Of a stretch of 64,000 nt of DNA, positions 26,821 to 34,643 are shown piece by piece. The stretch lies in the NCBI RefSeq assembly GCF_013032455.1, contig NZ_WQCF01000001.1:372001-436000 (forward strand). The letters are read 5' to 3'. Both the position numbers and the translations under genes were made by a program. Source of the DNA: Ruegeria atlantica. GTDB taxonomy: Bacteria; Pseudomonadota; Alphaproteobacteria; Rhodobacterales; Rhodobacteraceae. The notes below the pieces were generated by a model that saw only the letters and a list, made by a program, of their open reading frames with translations, did no database searches and was not told the DNA's origin. Every line of letters starts with the position of its first letter. The stretch's first letter is position 1.

Positions 26821-28257
26821 ATGAGCATCCGCAAATCCTCTCTACTTTTGCCCGGGACAGCCAGTTGGGTCGGCGCAGGCGCCTTAAGCGCCGCATTGCT
26901 GGCGACCACCGCCCTGCCCTCAATGGCCGACGAAGCATTGGCAGACCTCGTTGAAAGCGTGTCGCCTGCGGTCGTCACCATTATCGCGGAACAGGACACC
27001 GCACCGATGCCTGCCCAGGGACGGCAGTTTGACCTTGATCAGCACCCGTTTGGGGAATTCTTCAAGCGCTTCGGGACACCTGAAGGGTTCAGCCCCCCGC
27101 AACGCGGACCAGCACAGGGGCTGGGTTCAGGATTTGTTTTGGACGAAGCCGGGTACATCATTACCAATCACCACGTTGTCGATAATGCCAAGACTGTGAC
27201 AGTACGCATGTCGGACGACCGTACCTTTGAGGCCGAAGTCGTTGGCACCGATCCGTTGACTGATATCGCCGTTCTGAAAATCGACGCAGGCGAAGTCCTG
27301 CAGGCCGTTCAGCTGGGCGACAGCGATGTCATCCGAGTGGGTGAAGATGTTGTGGCAATTGGCAACCCGTTTGGGCTGCACTCGACCGTGACCACCGGGA
27401 TCGTATCGGCCAAAGGCCGCAATATCTCGGATGGGCCATATGCCGAATTCATCCAGACTGACGCGGCGATCAACAAGGGCAACTCGGGCGGTCCATTGTT
27501 CAATATGGACGGTGAAGTAATCGGCGTGAATTCAGCCATCTACTCGCCCACCGGAGGGTCCGTTGGTCTGGGGTTTGCTGTGACGTCTAACATCGTCGAA
27601 CATATCGCTGCCGACCTGCGCGATGATGGTCAGGTCAGCCGTGGCTGGCTGGGCGTATCGATCCAAAATGTCAGCCCCGAACTGGCCGCCGCACTGGGTA
27701 TCGACAATTCGACTGGTGCGCTGGTCTCGGACGTTGTCACTGGCAGCCCGGCCGAGGGTGTTCTGCAACAAGGTGATGTCATCCTGACGTTCAATGATGA
27801 GGTCGTGGACTCTAGCAGCGATCTGCCAATCCTTGTTGGCACGACCAAAGTGGGTACGGACAGCGTCCTGACAGTTTTGCGTGATGGAACTGAGCAACAG
27901 CTTGAGCTGACAATTGGCCAACATCAAAGCGCGTCGGCCCAAATCGACAAGTCGGTGGACGAAACCATTTCCGGCACCAGTTTGGGTGTGACTGTTGCGC
28001 CGCTGACCGATACGAAACGCGCCGAAATGGGCGTGGGTCAGAATATCGACGGTGTGATCGTTACCGACCTGAAGCCTGACAGCCCGGCAGCCAAAGCCGG
28101 TCTGCAGCGGGGCGATGTGATCGTGAAGCTGGGCGGTCAAGAGACCGCGACGCCGGATGCGCTGATAGCTGCGCTGGACAGCGAAAAGACTGACCCTGCG
28201 CTTGTTTTGATCAACCGCGGTGGAAACCAGATCTTTGTTGCAGTGGAAATCGCCTAA
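26821..28257 (+). CDS. Do-family serine endopeptidase (DegP/HtrA-like)
   Basis: Periplasmic quality-control protease. A signal-type N-terminus (to about residue 37, ALPSMADEA) precedes the trypsin-like domain with His118 (TNHHVVDN), Asp148 (LTDIAV) and Ser222 (KGNSGGPLF). Two PDZ domains follow (about 255-350 and 380-470). 478 residues, the normal DegP/DegQ length. AGGAGAC lies before the ATG. A hairpin separates it from the response regulator/kinase pair, which probably senses the same envelope condition. Confidence 0.94.
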   Translation: MSIRKSSLLLPGTASWVGAGALSAALLATTALPSMADEALADLVESVSPAVVTIIAEQDTAPMPAQGRQFDLDQHPFGEFFKRFGTPEGFSPPQRGPAQGLGSGFVLDEAGYIITNHHVVDNAKTVTVRMSDDRTFEAEVVGTDPLTDIAVLKIDAGEVLQAVQLGDSDVIRVGEDVVAIGNPFGLHSTVTTGIVSAKGRNISDGPYAEFIQTDAAINKGNSGGPLFNMDGEVIGVNSAIYSPTGGSVGLGFAVTSNIVEHIAADLRDDGQVSRGWLGVSIQNVSPELAAALGIDNSTGALVSDVVTGSPAEGVLQQGDVILTFNDEVVDSSSDLPILVGTTKVGTDSVLTVLRDGTEQQLELTIGQHQSASAQIDKSVDETISGTSLGVTVAPLTDTKRAEMGVGQNIDGVIVTDLKPDSPAAKAGLQRGDVIVKLGGQETATPDALIAALDSEKTDPALVLINRGGNQIFVAVEIA

Positions 28258-28339
28258 CCTAACTCACGCGCGCGCCACGTGATGGGGAAATCTGGCGGGC
28301 GCCTCCTCGGCGGTTTGAATTGTCCGCAAACCGCTGGGA

Positions 28340-28377
28340 CTGCCGGGTGCACAGCTCTGCACCCGGCAGATTATTTA
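28340..28377 (+). terminator. Hairpin between the protease and the two-component genes
   Basis: Perfect 12-bp stem CTGCCGGGTGCA/TGCACCCGGCAG (28340-28351 with 28358-28369), loop CAGCTC, followed by ATTATTTAG, a weak T-rich tail. It may be a terminator or an mRNA-stabilising structure. Confidence 0.7.
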
Positions 28378-28438
28378 GCCAAACCATGTGCTTTACCCCA
28401 ATTTTGTGGTTAAATCCCGGTAGAAAGGAACTCGGATC

Positions 28439-29119
28439 ATGAGCCGTCGCCTGCTGATCGTCGAAGATGACGAAGACACCCGGGACTTCATCGCCAAAGG
28501 GTTTGGCGAAGAGGGCTATGTCGTAGAAGCGGCCGAGGATGGCCGTGAGGGCCTTTACCACGCCACCGATGGCGGATTTGACGCAGTGGTTCTGGATCGG
28601 ATGCTACCGGAGTTGGATGGGCTATCCCTCATCAAATCAATGCGCGCAGCGGGTGTGAAGACGCCAGTTCTGATGTTAACCGCGATGAGCGCCGTCGACG
28701 AGCGCGTCAAAGGCCTGCGTGCCGGGGCGGACGATTACCTGGTCAAGCCGTTTTCCTTTCAGGAACTACACGCCCGGATCGAGGCTCTGCTACGCCGACC
28801 GCAAGAGGCCGAGGAAGGCAAGTCTTTGACTTGCCGCGATCTTGAGATGGATCTGCTGACCCGTAAGGTTACACGCAACGGACGCGAGATCACCCTTACC
28901 CCGCGCGAGTTCCAAATTCTTGAGTTTTTCCTGCGCCGGAAAAACCGTGTGGTGTCCCGCACGATGTTATTGGAAGGTGTCTGGGATTATCATTTCGACC
29001 CGCACACCAATGTGGTCGATGTCCATATCTCCAAGCTGCGCCGTCAACTGGACGAAGGTGATGAGCCACCGCTGATTGAAACCGTCCGGGGCGCCGGCTA
29101 CATGATATCTGATGGATAA
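28439..29119 (+). CDS. OmpR/PhoB-family response regulator
   Basis: Receiver domain with acidic pocket ED-D (residues 9-11), phospho-acceptor Asp53 (VVLDRMLPE), Thr81 and Lys103 (LVKPF), then a winged-helix DNA-binding domain (about 125-226, LTPREFQILEFFLRRKNRVV, DVHISKLRRQL). 226 residues. Its last 8 nt overlap the start of the kinase gene. It follows the DegP-type protease gene, so envelope stress is the likely signal; direct evidence is only the neighbourhood. Confidence 0.95.
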   Translation: MSRRLLIVEDDEDTRDFIAKGFGEEGYVVEAAEDGREGLYHATDGGFDAVVLDRMLPELDGLSLIKSMRAAGVKTPVLMLTAMSAVDERVKGLRAGADDYLVKPFSFQELHARIEALLRRPQEAEEGKSLTCRDLEMDLLTRKVTRNGREITLTPREFQILEFFLRRKNRVVSRTMLLEGVWDYHFDPHTNVVDVHISKLRRQLDEGDEPPLIETVRGAGYMISDG

Positions 29120-30482
29120 CATAAGGCTTTCCTTCAACAATTCCCGAACACGTCTTGTGCTGGCCAGCATGGTTCTCAGCACGTTGCTGACGGCTGCTGT
29201 GCTGGCATTGGTATACGTGACAGCAAACCGCAGTATCGAGGGTGAGACCCGCTCGGTTGTTTCCGCTGAGCTGACCGGTCTTGCGGATGAGTACGAACGC
29301 CGGGGATTGATCGGGTTGATAGGGGCAATAGAACGCCGCATTCCAACAGCTTCTGATCGGGATGCATTGTATCTGCTGACCGACCGGTTCGGTGTCACTC
29401 TGGCTGGAAACCTCAAGCAATGGCCAGAAAATATCACCGCCGGCAGTGGTTGGGTGAACCTTGAACTACGCCGGGCCGACAATGATCAACTTGTGCCCAT
29501 CTCAGCGGCTTCAATCCGCCTGCCCCGCGGCGAGCGACTTCTGGTGGGCCGTGACGCGTTGGCACGGCAACAGTTTGATCGTGTTTTGTTGCGGTCGGTC
29601 GGAATGGCACTTGGGATAGCCCTGGTGCTGAGCGTTCTGACCGGCTGGCTGTTCACCCGCCTGGTCTTTTCCCGACTGTCTGATATCGCCAGCACGGCTG
29701 AGAATATCGTCTCGGGCGATCTATCCCGGCGAATGTCCTTGCGGGGCACCGGCGATGAGTTCGATCAGGTCGCCGGGACGCTCAACACCATGCTGGACCG
29801 GATCGAGGAACTGGTCAGCAATCTGCGCACCACATCGAATTCTATCGCGCACGATCTTCGATCACCCCTGTCGCGCTTGAAACAACGGGTGGAAACCCTG
29901 TCTGATCCTTCCAAAACGGATCATGAGCGCGAGATTGATATCGCGCGGGCTAGTAACGAGATCGACCATGTGCTGCGCGTACTAGGCCAATTGACCGAAA
30001 TCTCTCGGGCAGAGGCCGGTGTGGGCCGCGAGCAATTCGAACAGGTAAACCTGCAGCAATTGGTGGCGGATGTGGTTGAGCTTTATGATCCCGTCGCTGC
30101 GGATCAGTGTATCAAGCTTGAGGTAACAGGCTCGGCGGCACCCATTCCCGGGCACCGTCCGCTGCTGTCCCAAGCGCTATCGAACCTGTTGGAGAACGCA
30201 CTGCGCTATGCGCCGCAGGGCACGACAGTAACGATCAACCTGTCAGAGGACGCCCCCTACACCACCCTCAGCGTCCGCGACCAAGGTCCAGGTGTCCCGC
30301 AAGAGGATCTGTCGCGCCTGCAAATGCCGTTTGTCACGCTGGACCCAGCACGATCCGAGCGAAATGCGGGGCTGGGACTGGCGCTGGTCGCCGCAATCTC
30401 GCACATGCACGGCGGTGTCTTTGAGGCCCACAACTGTGATCCGGGGCTTGAGGCATCAATTAAACTGGCGCGGAAACCCTAG
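29112..30482 (+). CDS. Sensor histidine kinase
   Basis: Membrane sensor paired with the preceding regulator. Two membrane helices (about 15-37 and 162-184) flank a periplasmic domain of about 120 residues, followed by a HAMP domain (to ~240), the dimerisation helix with His247 (NSIAHDLRSPLSRLKQRVE) and the ATP-binding domain (NLLENALRYAP N-box, VRDQGPGVPQEDL G1, GLGLALVAAI G2). 456 residues. Its stop codon shares the sequence CTAG with the stop codon of the CYTH gene on the opposite strand. Confidence 0.95.
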   Translation: MDNIRLSFNNSRTRLVLASMVLSTLLTAAVLALVYVTANRSIEGETRSVVSAELTGLADEYERRGLIGLIGAIERRIPTASDRDALYLLTDRFGVTLAGNLKQWPENITAGSGWVNLELRRADNDQLVPISAASIRLPRGERLLVGRDALARQQFDRVLLRSVGMALGIALVLSVLTGWLFTRLVFSRLSDIASTAENIVSGDLSRRMSLRGTGDEFDQVAGTLNTMLDRIEELVSNLRTTSNSIAHDLRSPLSRLKQRVETLSDPSKTDHEREIDIARASNEIDHVLRVLGQLTEISRAEAGVGREQFEQVNLQQLVADVVELYDPVAADQCIKLEVTGSAAPIPGHRPLLSQALSNLLENALRYAPQGTTVTINLSEDAPYTTLSVRDQGPGVPQEDLSRLQMPFVTLDPARSERNAGLGLALVAAISHMHGGVFEAHNCDPGLEASIKLARKP

Positions 30483-30946
30483 GTCGGCACGCCATTGATT
30501 GCCATCGTCTTGTTTTTATAGCGTTTGTCCGAGGTCACATCAGTGCCGAACCAATCTGGTGGAATATAACCTATTGCCTCACCCTCGGTCTGAAATTCCA
30601 CCTCAACCAGTTGCAGCGGGGCAAGCTCACCCAGGAACACGTCCAGCTCAAACACACGCCCATCCGGCAGTTGTCCGGTGTACCGTTCCTTTTCGACCCG
30701 ACGACCATCCGTCTCGGGCCAGAAGGTTTCGAATTGCTCGGCTGATATCTCGGCCTCGCGCTCGACCCGCACAAGCGCGCCACTGCCTTTGAGGGTCAGA
30801 AAAAACTTGTCGTTCTTCTGTCGCAATCGCAGCTCAGTGGAATCGTCGGGTGCCGTCAAATACCCCTGACGTACCACGGCCCTTTCTGCACTGCTTAGGT
30901 CTGGCAGCTTTTCGACCAGAAACTTGCGTTCAATTTCGGTGCTCAT
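30479..30946 (-). CDS. CYTH-domain protein (triphosphate tunnel metalloenzyme)
   Basis: Likely hydrolyses inorganic triphosphate or a related substrate in the cytosol. The catalytic ExExK motif is at residues 4-8 (MSTEIERKFLV), followed by the tunnel-lining pattern ELRLRQKNDKFFLTLKG and the acidic ...LDVFLGELAPLQLVEVEF that completes the metal site. 155 residues, matching small bacterial CYTH enzymes such as those with tripolyphosphatase activity. I take ATG 30946; the frame runs further upstream only across the ParA gene. It is the last gene of a CHAD-ParA-CYTH operon, 10 nt after the ATPase. Substrate is inferred. Confidence 0.92.
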   Translation of the reverse strand: MSTEIERKFLVEKLPDLSSAERAVVRQGYLTAPDDSTELRLRQKNDKFFLTLKGSGALVRVEREAEISAEQFETFWPETDGRRVEKERYTGQLPDGRVFELDVFLGELAPLQLVEVEFQTEGEAIGYIPPDWFGTDVTSDKRYKNKTMAINGVPT

Positions 30947-30956
30947 TTGCTTGAAA

Positions 30957-31697
30957 TCACTCCATTTCCAATTCGTCGAACAACGCTTGATAAGCCGTGC
31001 TCGCGACGCTGCGGCCAGCAAAAATAGGAACAGGAGCACGGTTCTGCCCCATGCGTTCGATATCCGCGGCAAATGGGATTTCAGTCTGCAGGAACCGTTT
31101 TTTGTAGGCTGTGCGCATCTTTTCCATCGTCTCAAGATGTAGGCTCTTGCGCCGCTGCACCATTGAGAAAAAAGCCTTTAACTTTTTCTTAGGTAGCTTG
31201 TGTTCTTCAAAGAAGTTGACCAACTGCTCAAGCGACCGCTCTGATAAGGTGGTCGGGATGACAGGTACAACAATCTGATCCGAAGCTTTGAAAACATTCT
31301 CGGACAGGGTCGAGAAATTTGGCGGGCAGTCCAAAATAATCACGTCATAGTCGCTGCCAGCGGTGGTCAGCGCCTTTTTCAGTCGCGACCGCTTGTTCCT
31401 CATCCTGGAGAGGAACACATCAAAATCCCGAAATGTCAGGTTTGCGGGCAGCACATCCAAGCCTTCAAAATCACTGGCGCGGATCGACTTTGTGAAACGA
31501 TCCACATCTTCGAAGAAACGCGCGTCTGTAAGTTTTTTCGAGGGTTTCACCCGAAAATAGAACCCCGCCGCCCCTTGCGGATCAAGGTCGCACAACAGCA
31601 CCGTGTACCCCGCCTGCGCATATGCATACGCCAGGTTCACCGAAGCTGCGGTCTTACCCACACCACCCTTGTTGCTGTAGCAGGCAATGATCTTCAC
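30957..31697 (-). CDS. ParA-family ATPase
   Basis: Positioning-type ATPase. Deviant Walker A KGGVGKT at residues 10-16, switch I region CDLDPQG (36-42), Walker B VIILDCPP (119-126). 246 residues without an N-terminal HTH, the size of cargo-positioning ParA/McdA-like proteins rather than plasmid ParA repressors; Lys/Arg-rich stretches (KKKLKAF, AYKKRFL) could contact DNA. There is no parB or parS nearby and this is not the chromosomal parAB locus. It lies between the CHAD gene (3-nt gap) and the CYTH gene, so its cargo is probably linked to polyphosphate. That link is inference. Confidence 0.92.
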   Translation of the reverse strand: MKIIACYSNKGGVGKTAASVNLAYAYAQAGYTVLLCDLDPQGAAGFYFRVKPSKKLTDARFFEDVDRFTKSIRASDFEGLDVLPANLTFRDFDVFLSRMRNKRSRLKKALTTAGSDYDVIILDCPPNFSTLSENVFKASDQIVVPVIPTTLSERSLEQLVNFFEEHKLPKKKLKAFFSMVQRRKSLHLETMEKMRTAYKKRFLQTEIPFAADIERMGQNRAPVPIFAGRSVASTAYQALFDELEME

Positions 31698-31700
31698 GCC

Positions 31701-33218
31701 TCAATCCTCCTTATGGTGAAACAGGGTTCGGAACAGGTTCTGGATATCCGGGCTGTCGAAACGTTGAAAATTGGCGACCACACGCTCGCGCTCGGCCCGC
31801 TGACGCTGGTTTAGGACAGCGATCAGACCTCCGACAGCCATGGCAAGTTGCGCATTCGCCCGTCCTTGCGCATTGCTCTGGGCCGAGACGAATTCAACCA
31901 AGGCTTCTTGCTGAACCGAATAGTCATTAAACAGCCCCAGATTATCCTGAAGTTTTTTCAACGGCTTGATGAGCGTTTTGAAATCACCCTTGTCGAAAAG
32001 AGGGGCAAAGAACTCCATCAGATAGCGTAGCTTTTTGCAGGCGATCCGCAGGTCATGCACGTTTTCATCCGGCGTTTCCGGAGTGATGCCGCGCGCCCGT
32101 TTGCATAGCTTGCGATAGCGTTTCCAGATCAGCGCACAAGCATAGTCATAGGCACCGCGATCTGCATTGGGACCGGGCTCCAACCCCTTGGTGTCCGCAA
32201 AGAGCACCAAAAGATCCTTCATCTGCCTGTCGTAGTCCGCACTACGAAAACGTCGGGACAATTCGACAAGTGCTCGGGTGCGCTCTTTCGCGAACTGCGC
32301 GAACATGACCTCAACACCAACGTGAAGATTGGAAGGTATAAGGTTGAAGTATAGTTCTTTTTCCAAAAGATAGACATCCAGGTCGCGAGCCCGTCCGGTA
32401 GAGGACATCAGATCCGCGAACTCCTGCTTCAAGACGGCTGTCTGTTCAGGTGAAAACACCCCTTTGAACAAGCTCACGACCGATCGAACACGCCGCAGCG
32501 AGACGCGATAGTCATGTAAAAATTCCGTGTCGATATCTGCGACCACGCCAGCCTCATTCTGGCGTGCCACGGTCAGAAAAGTGTGGATAATATCTGCTGC
32601 CACCTCGATCGATGGCTCTTGTGTGCTTAGCTTGATCTTGGGTTTTGCACTATAGCGAACAACATCGGGAAACAGATGCTGAAGCAACGGCTCAATACCT
32701 TCCACCGTGCCAGCCATATTCCCCAGTGCTGCACATACTGTCCGAAAGGCGCGATCATATCCGCGCATCGGATGAACATTCAGAATGGTCGCCTGTCCCT
32801 GCTTTGTGGTCAACGAGAGAACACGGCCGCGAACTTGTGTTTTTTGCAGCTTATCCAGAACGGCAAACCTACTGACTTCCATGGTCCCTGAGCCCATGCT
32901 CATCATCGCGCACAGCTTTGGAAATTTTTTCAGCGCCGCGCGAACCGGACCATCGGGCAAATCCTGTACGAATTGTCCCTTGCCGCTGCAGTCCTGAACC
33001 ACATCATCTTGATCTCGTTGCAGCAATTGCAGCATGCCGTTGGATTCGATCAACATTCGACCATCCGCTCGGAGCGACTGATCGTGACAATCCAACACTT
33101 CAAACGATTGCGCAGCCTTTGGTGTTTCGAATTCGGGGGTCAATCCATCAAGCGCTTTTGAAAACCAATCCAGATCGAACGTCCCCGAAATGGCAAAGAA
33201 ACCGCGTGTCTCTGCCAT
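31701..33218 (-). CDS. CHAD-domain protein with a degenerate CYTH-like N-terminal region
   Basis: 505 residues. The C-terminal ~280 residues form a CHAD domain of two helical repeats, each with the conserved His-x-x-Arg/Arg-Arg motif: FLHDYRVSLRRVRSVVSLF (~234-252) and NVHDLRIACKKLRYLMEFF (~387-405). CHAD domains bind polyphosphate in characterised proteins. The N-terminal ~180 residues have the layout of a CYTH domain (SFEVLDCHDQSLRADGRML) but no ExExK motif, so it is probably catalytically dead. I take ATG 33218, one codon after a GTG at 33221; GAAAGAAGGT lies upstream. First gene of the CHAD-ParA-CYTH operon. Confidence 0.9.
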   Translation of the reverse strand: MAETRGFFAISGTFDLDWFSKALDGLTPEFETPKAAQSFEVLDCHDQSLRADGRMLIESNGMLQLLQRDQDDVVQDCSGKGQFVQDLPDGPVRAALKKFPKLCAMMSMGSGTMEVSRFAVLDKLQKTQVRGRVLSLTTKQGQATILNVHPMRGYDRAFRTVCAALGNMAGTVEGIEPLLQHLFPDVVRYSAKPKIKLSTQEPSIEVAADIIHTFLTVARQNEAGVVADIDTEFLHDYRVSLRRVRSVVSLFKGVFSPEQTAVLKQEFADLMSSTGRARDLDVYLLEKELYFNLIPSNLHVGVEVMFAQFAKERTRALVELSRRFRSADYDRQMKDLLVLFADTKGLEPGPNADRGAYDYACALIWKRYRKLCKRARGITPETPDENVHDLRIACKKLRYLMEFFAPLFDKGDFKTLIKPLKKLQDNLGLFNDYSVQQEALVEFVSAQSNAQGRANAQLAMAVGGLIAVLNQRQRAERERVVANFQRFDSPDIQNLFRTLFHHKED

Positions 33219-33510
33219 CACGAACGACCTTCTTTCGGTGAATCAGGGCAGTCGATCAAAAATGCCTCGATGATATTACAGGCGCTGTTACCTTCTTCAG
33301 TCGTGAGGATCGTAAAGGCTTTAAGTGTCCTCAAAGCCGTATTCCTTTTACACCTGTCTGATTTACTAACAGCTTCTTTGTTCTCGGACATTGGCGACCC
33401 TTTGACAGCATGGCGTCATGAAACCGTGTTGCTGATTGTCTGGCAAGGTTTATACCCAACACTCGCCGCATCAGGTCGACAGCCTAAGAACGCCGGCTTA
33501 CAAGTTAGGC

Positions 33511-33858
33511 ATGTCCGATCCCGTCTCTTCTATCCGCAATCTTGGCCCTGCATTCGAGCAAGCCTGCACACACGCCGGTATTCGCACCGCTCAGCAGCTG
33601 CGGGATCTGGGCCCTGACGAGGCCTATGCCCGGTTGTTGCGGTTTGGAACTCGACCTCATTTCATTGGTTATTATGTGCTGGTCATGGGGCTGCAGGGTC
33701 GCCCGTGGAACGATTGCAAGGGCGACGAGAAGAAAGCCCTTCGGCAACGGTTCGATGCCATTAAAACCAGCGTTACCGCGATGCCTGAAACCCAGATGAT
33801 CTCGGACCTGGACGCCATCGGCGTTCGGGTGTCTGCCGATGACCTCAAGCCGGTATAA
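33511..33858 (+). CDS. TfoX/Sxy C-terminal-domain protein
   Basis: 115 residues with the TfoX_C pattern: SSIRNLGPAFEQACTHAGI, AQQLRDLGPDEAYARLLRFG and a ...FDAIKTSV region. Sxy/TfoX proteins regulate competence genes in gammaproteobacteria; in this group, short C-terminal-only versions occur and their role is unclear. I take ATG 33511, where the family begins; an upstream in-frame start at 33436 adds unrelated residues. It lies alone between the CHAD operon and ndk. Confidence 0.85.
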   Translation: MSDPVSSIRNLGPAFEQACTHAGIRTAQQLRDLGPDEAYARLLRFGTRPHFIGYYVLVMGLQGRPWNDCKGDEKKALRQRFDAIKTSVTAMPETQMISDLDAIGVRVSADDLKPV

Positions 33859-33889
33859 AAAAGGCCGCACCCGACACCGGGAGCGGCCT
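33856..33889 (-). terminator. Rho-independent terminator of ndk
   Basis: Stem AGGCCGC/GCGGCCT (33862-33868 with 33883-33889), extended by CCCG/CGGG inside; on the minus strand it is followed by six T. It also ends just after the TfoX gene, but no T-tract follows on the plus strand. Confidence 0.85.
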
Positions 33890-33912
33890 AAAAAATTTGA
33901 TCTTATGGCGGA

Positions 33913-34335
33913 TTAGCCGACCAGTTCGATGCCCGAGAAGAAGTAGGCGATCTCAACAGCTGCGGTTTCCGGAGCGTCGGAACCGTGGACCGAGTTTTCG
34001 CCAACCGACTCGGCGAATTCGGCGCGGATGGTGCCGGGGGCTGCGTCTGCGGGGTTGGTTGCGCCCATGACTTCGCGGTTCTTTGCAATGGCGCCTTCGC
34101 CTTCCAGAACCTGAACAACAACCGGAGCCGACGACATGAATTCGCACAGTTCGTCATAGAACGGACGCTCGGCATGCACGTCATAGAACTTGCCTGCCTG
34201 AGCTTTGGTCATGTGGATGCGCTTTTGCGCAACGATGCGCAGGCCAGCTTCTTCGAACTTGGCGTTGATCTTGCCAGTCAGGTTGCGGCGGGTTGCATCG
34301 GGTTTGATGATCGAGAATGTGCGTTCCAGTGCCAT
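33913..34335 (-). CDS. ndk: Nucleoside diphosphate kinase
   Basis: Balances nucleoside triphosphate pools by phosphate transfer through a phosphohistidine. 140 residues with [46 protein letters not shown] and the active-site region [22 protein letters not shown] (His in NSVHGSD). AGGAGAG precedes the ATG. Single gene. Confidence 0.97.
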   Translation of the reverse strand: MALERTFSIIKPDATRRNLTGKINAKFEEAGLRIVAQKRIHMTKAQAGKFYDVHAERPFYDELCEFMSSAPVVVQVLEGEGAIAKNREVMGATNPADAAPGTIRAEFAESVGENSVHGSDAPETAAVEIAYFFSGIELVG

Positions 34336-34643
34336 GTCGGCCTCTCCTTAACATAAGGCGCGGGTTCGCGCCGAAATCCATCGCGCGCCGCCTAGCACGG
34401 TCTGTGCCCCAAGAAAAGTGGAATGATGGACAGGTGCACCACAGAAAACCGGATTGTGTCCGGCAGTGGCTCGCACAGGCCAAGGCAATGTTGAACCTGA
34501 CCGGCTCAGCCGAGGCAAAGTAGGCTCAAGCCGAGCACGGATCAGGCGTGAACGTAACACTCAAAAAGATGCTGTTAAATCGGCTTAGAATTAAACATGC
34601 TGAGCCGCTAGCGGCGTCCGAAATGCTCTGTTATGAGCGGCAC
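34336..34643. other. Intergenic region between ndk and the ABC-F gene
   Basis: About 308 nt holding the two divergent promoters. A frame open from 34548 joins the ABC-F gene but its extra residues have no family similarity. Nothing else recognised. Confidence 0.4.

Noticed and set aside
30957-31697. Chromosomal or plasmid partition locus (parAB) interpretation of the ParA gene
   Set aside because: No parB, no parS-like palindromes and no replication genes nearby; neighbours are CHAD and CYTH genes.
33270-33510. Open frames in the region before the TfoX-type gene
   Set aside because: No ribosome site, no similarity; the TfoX family begins at 33511.
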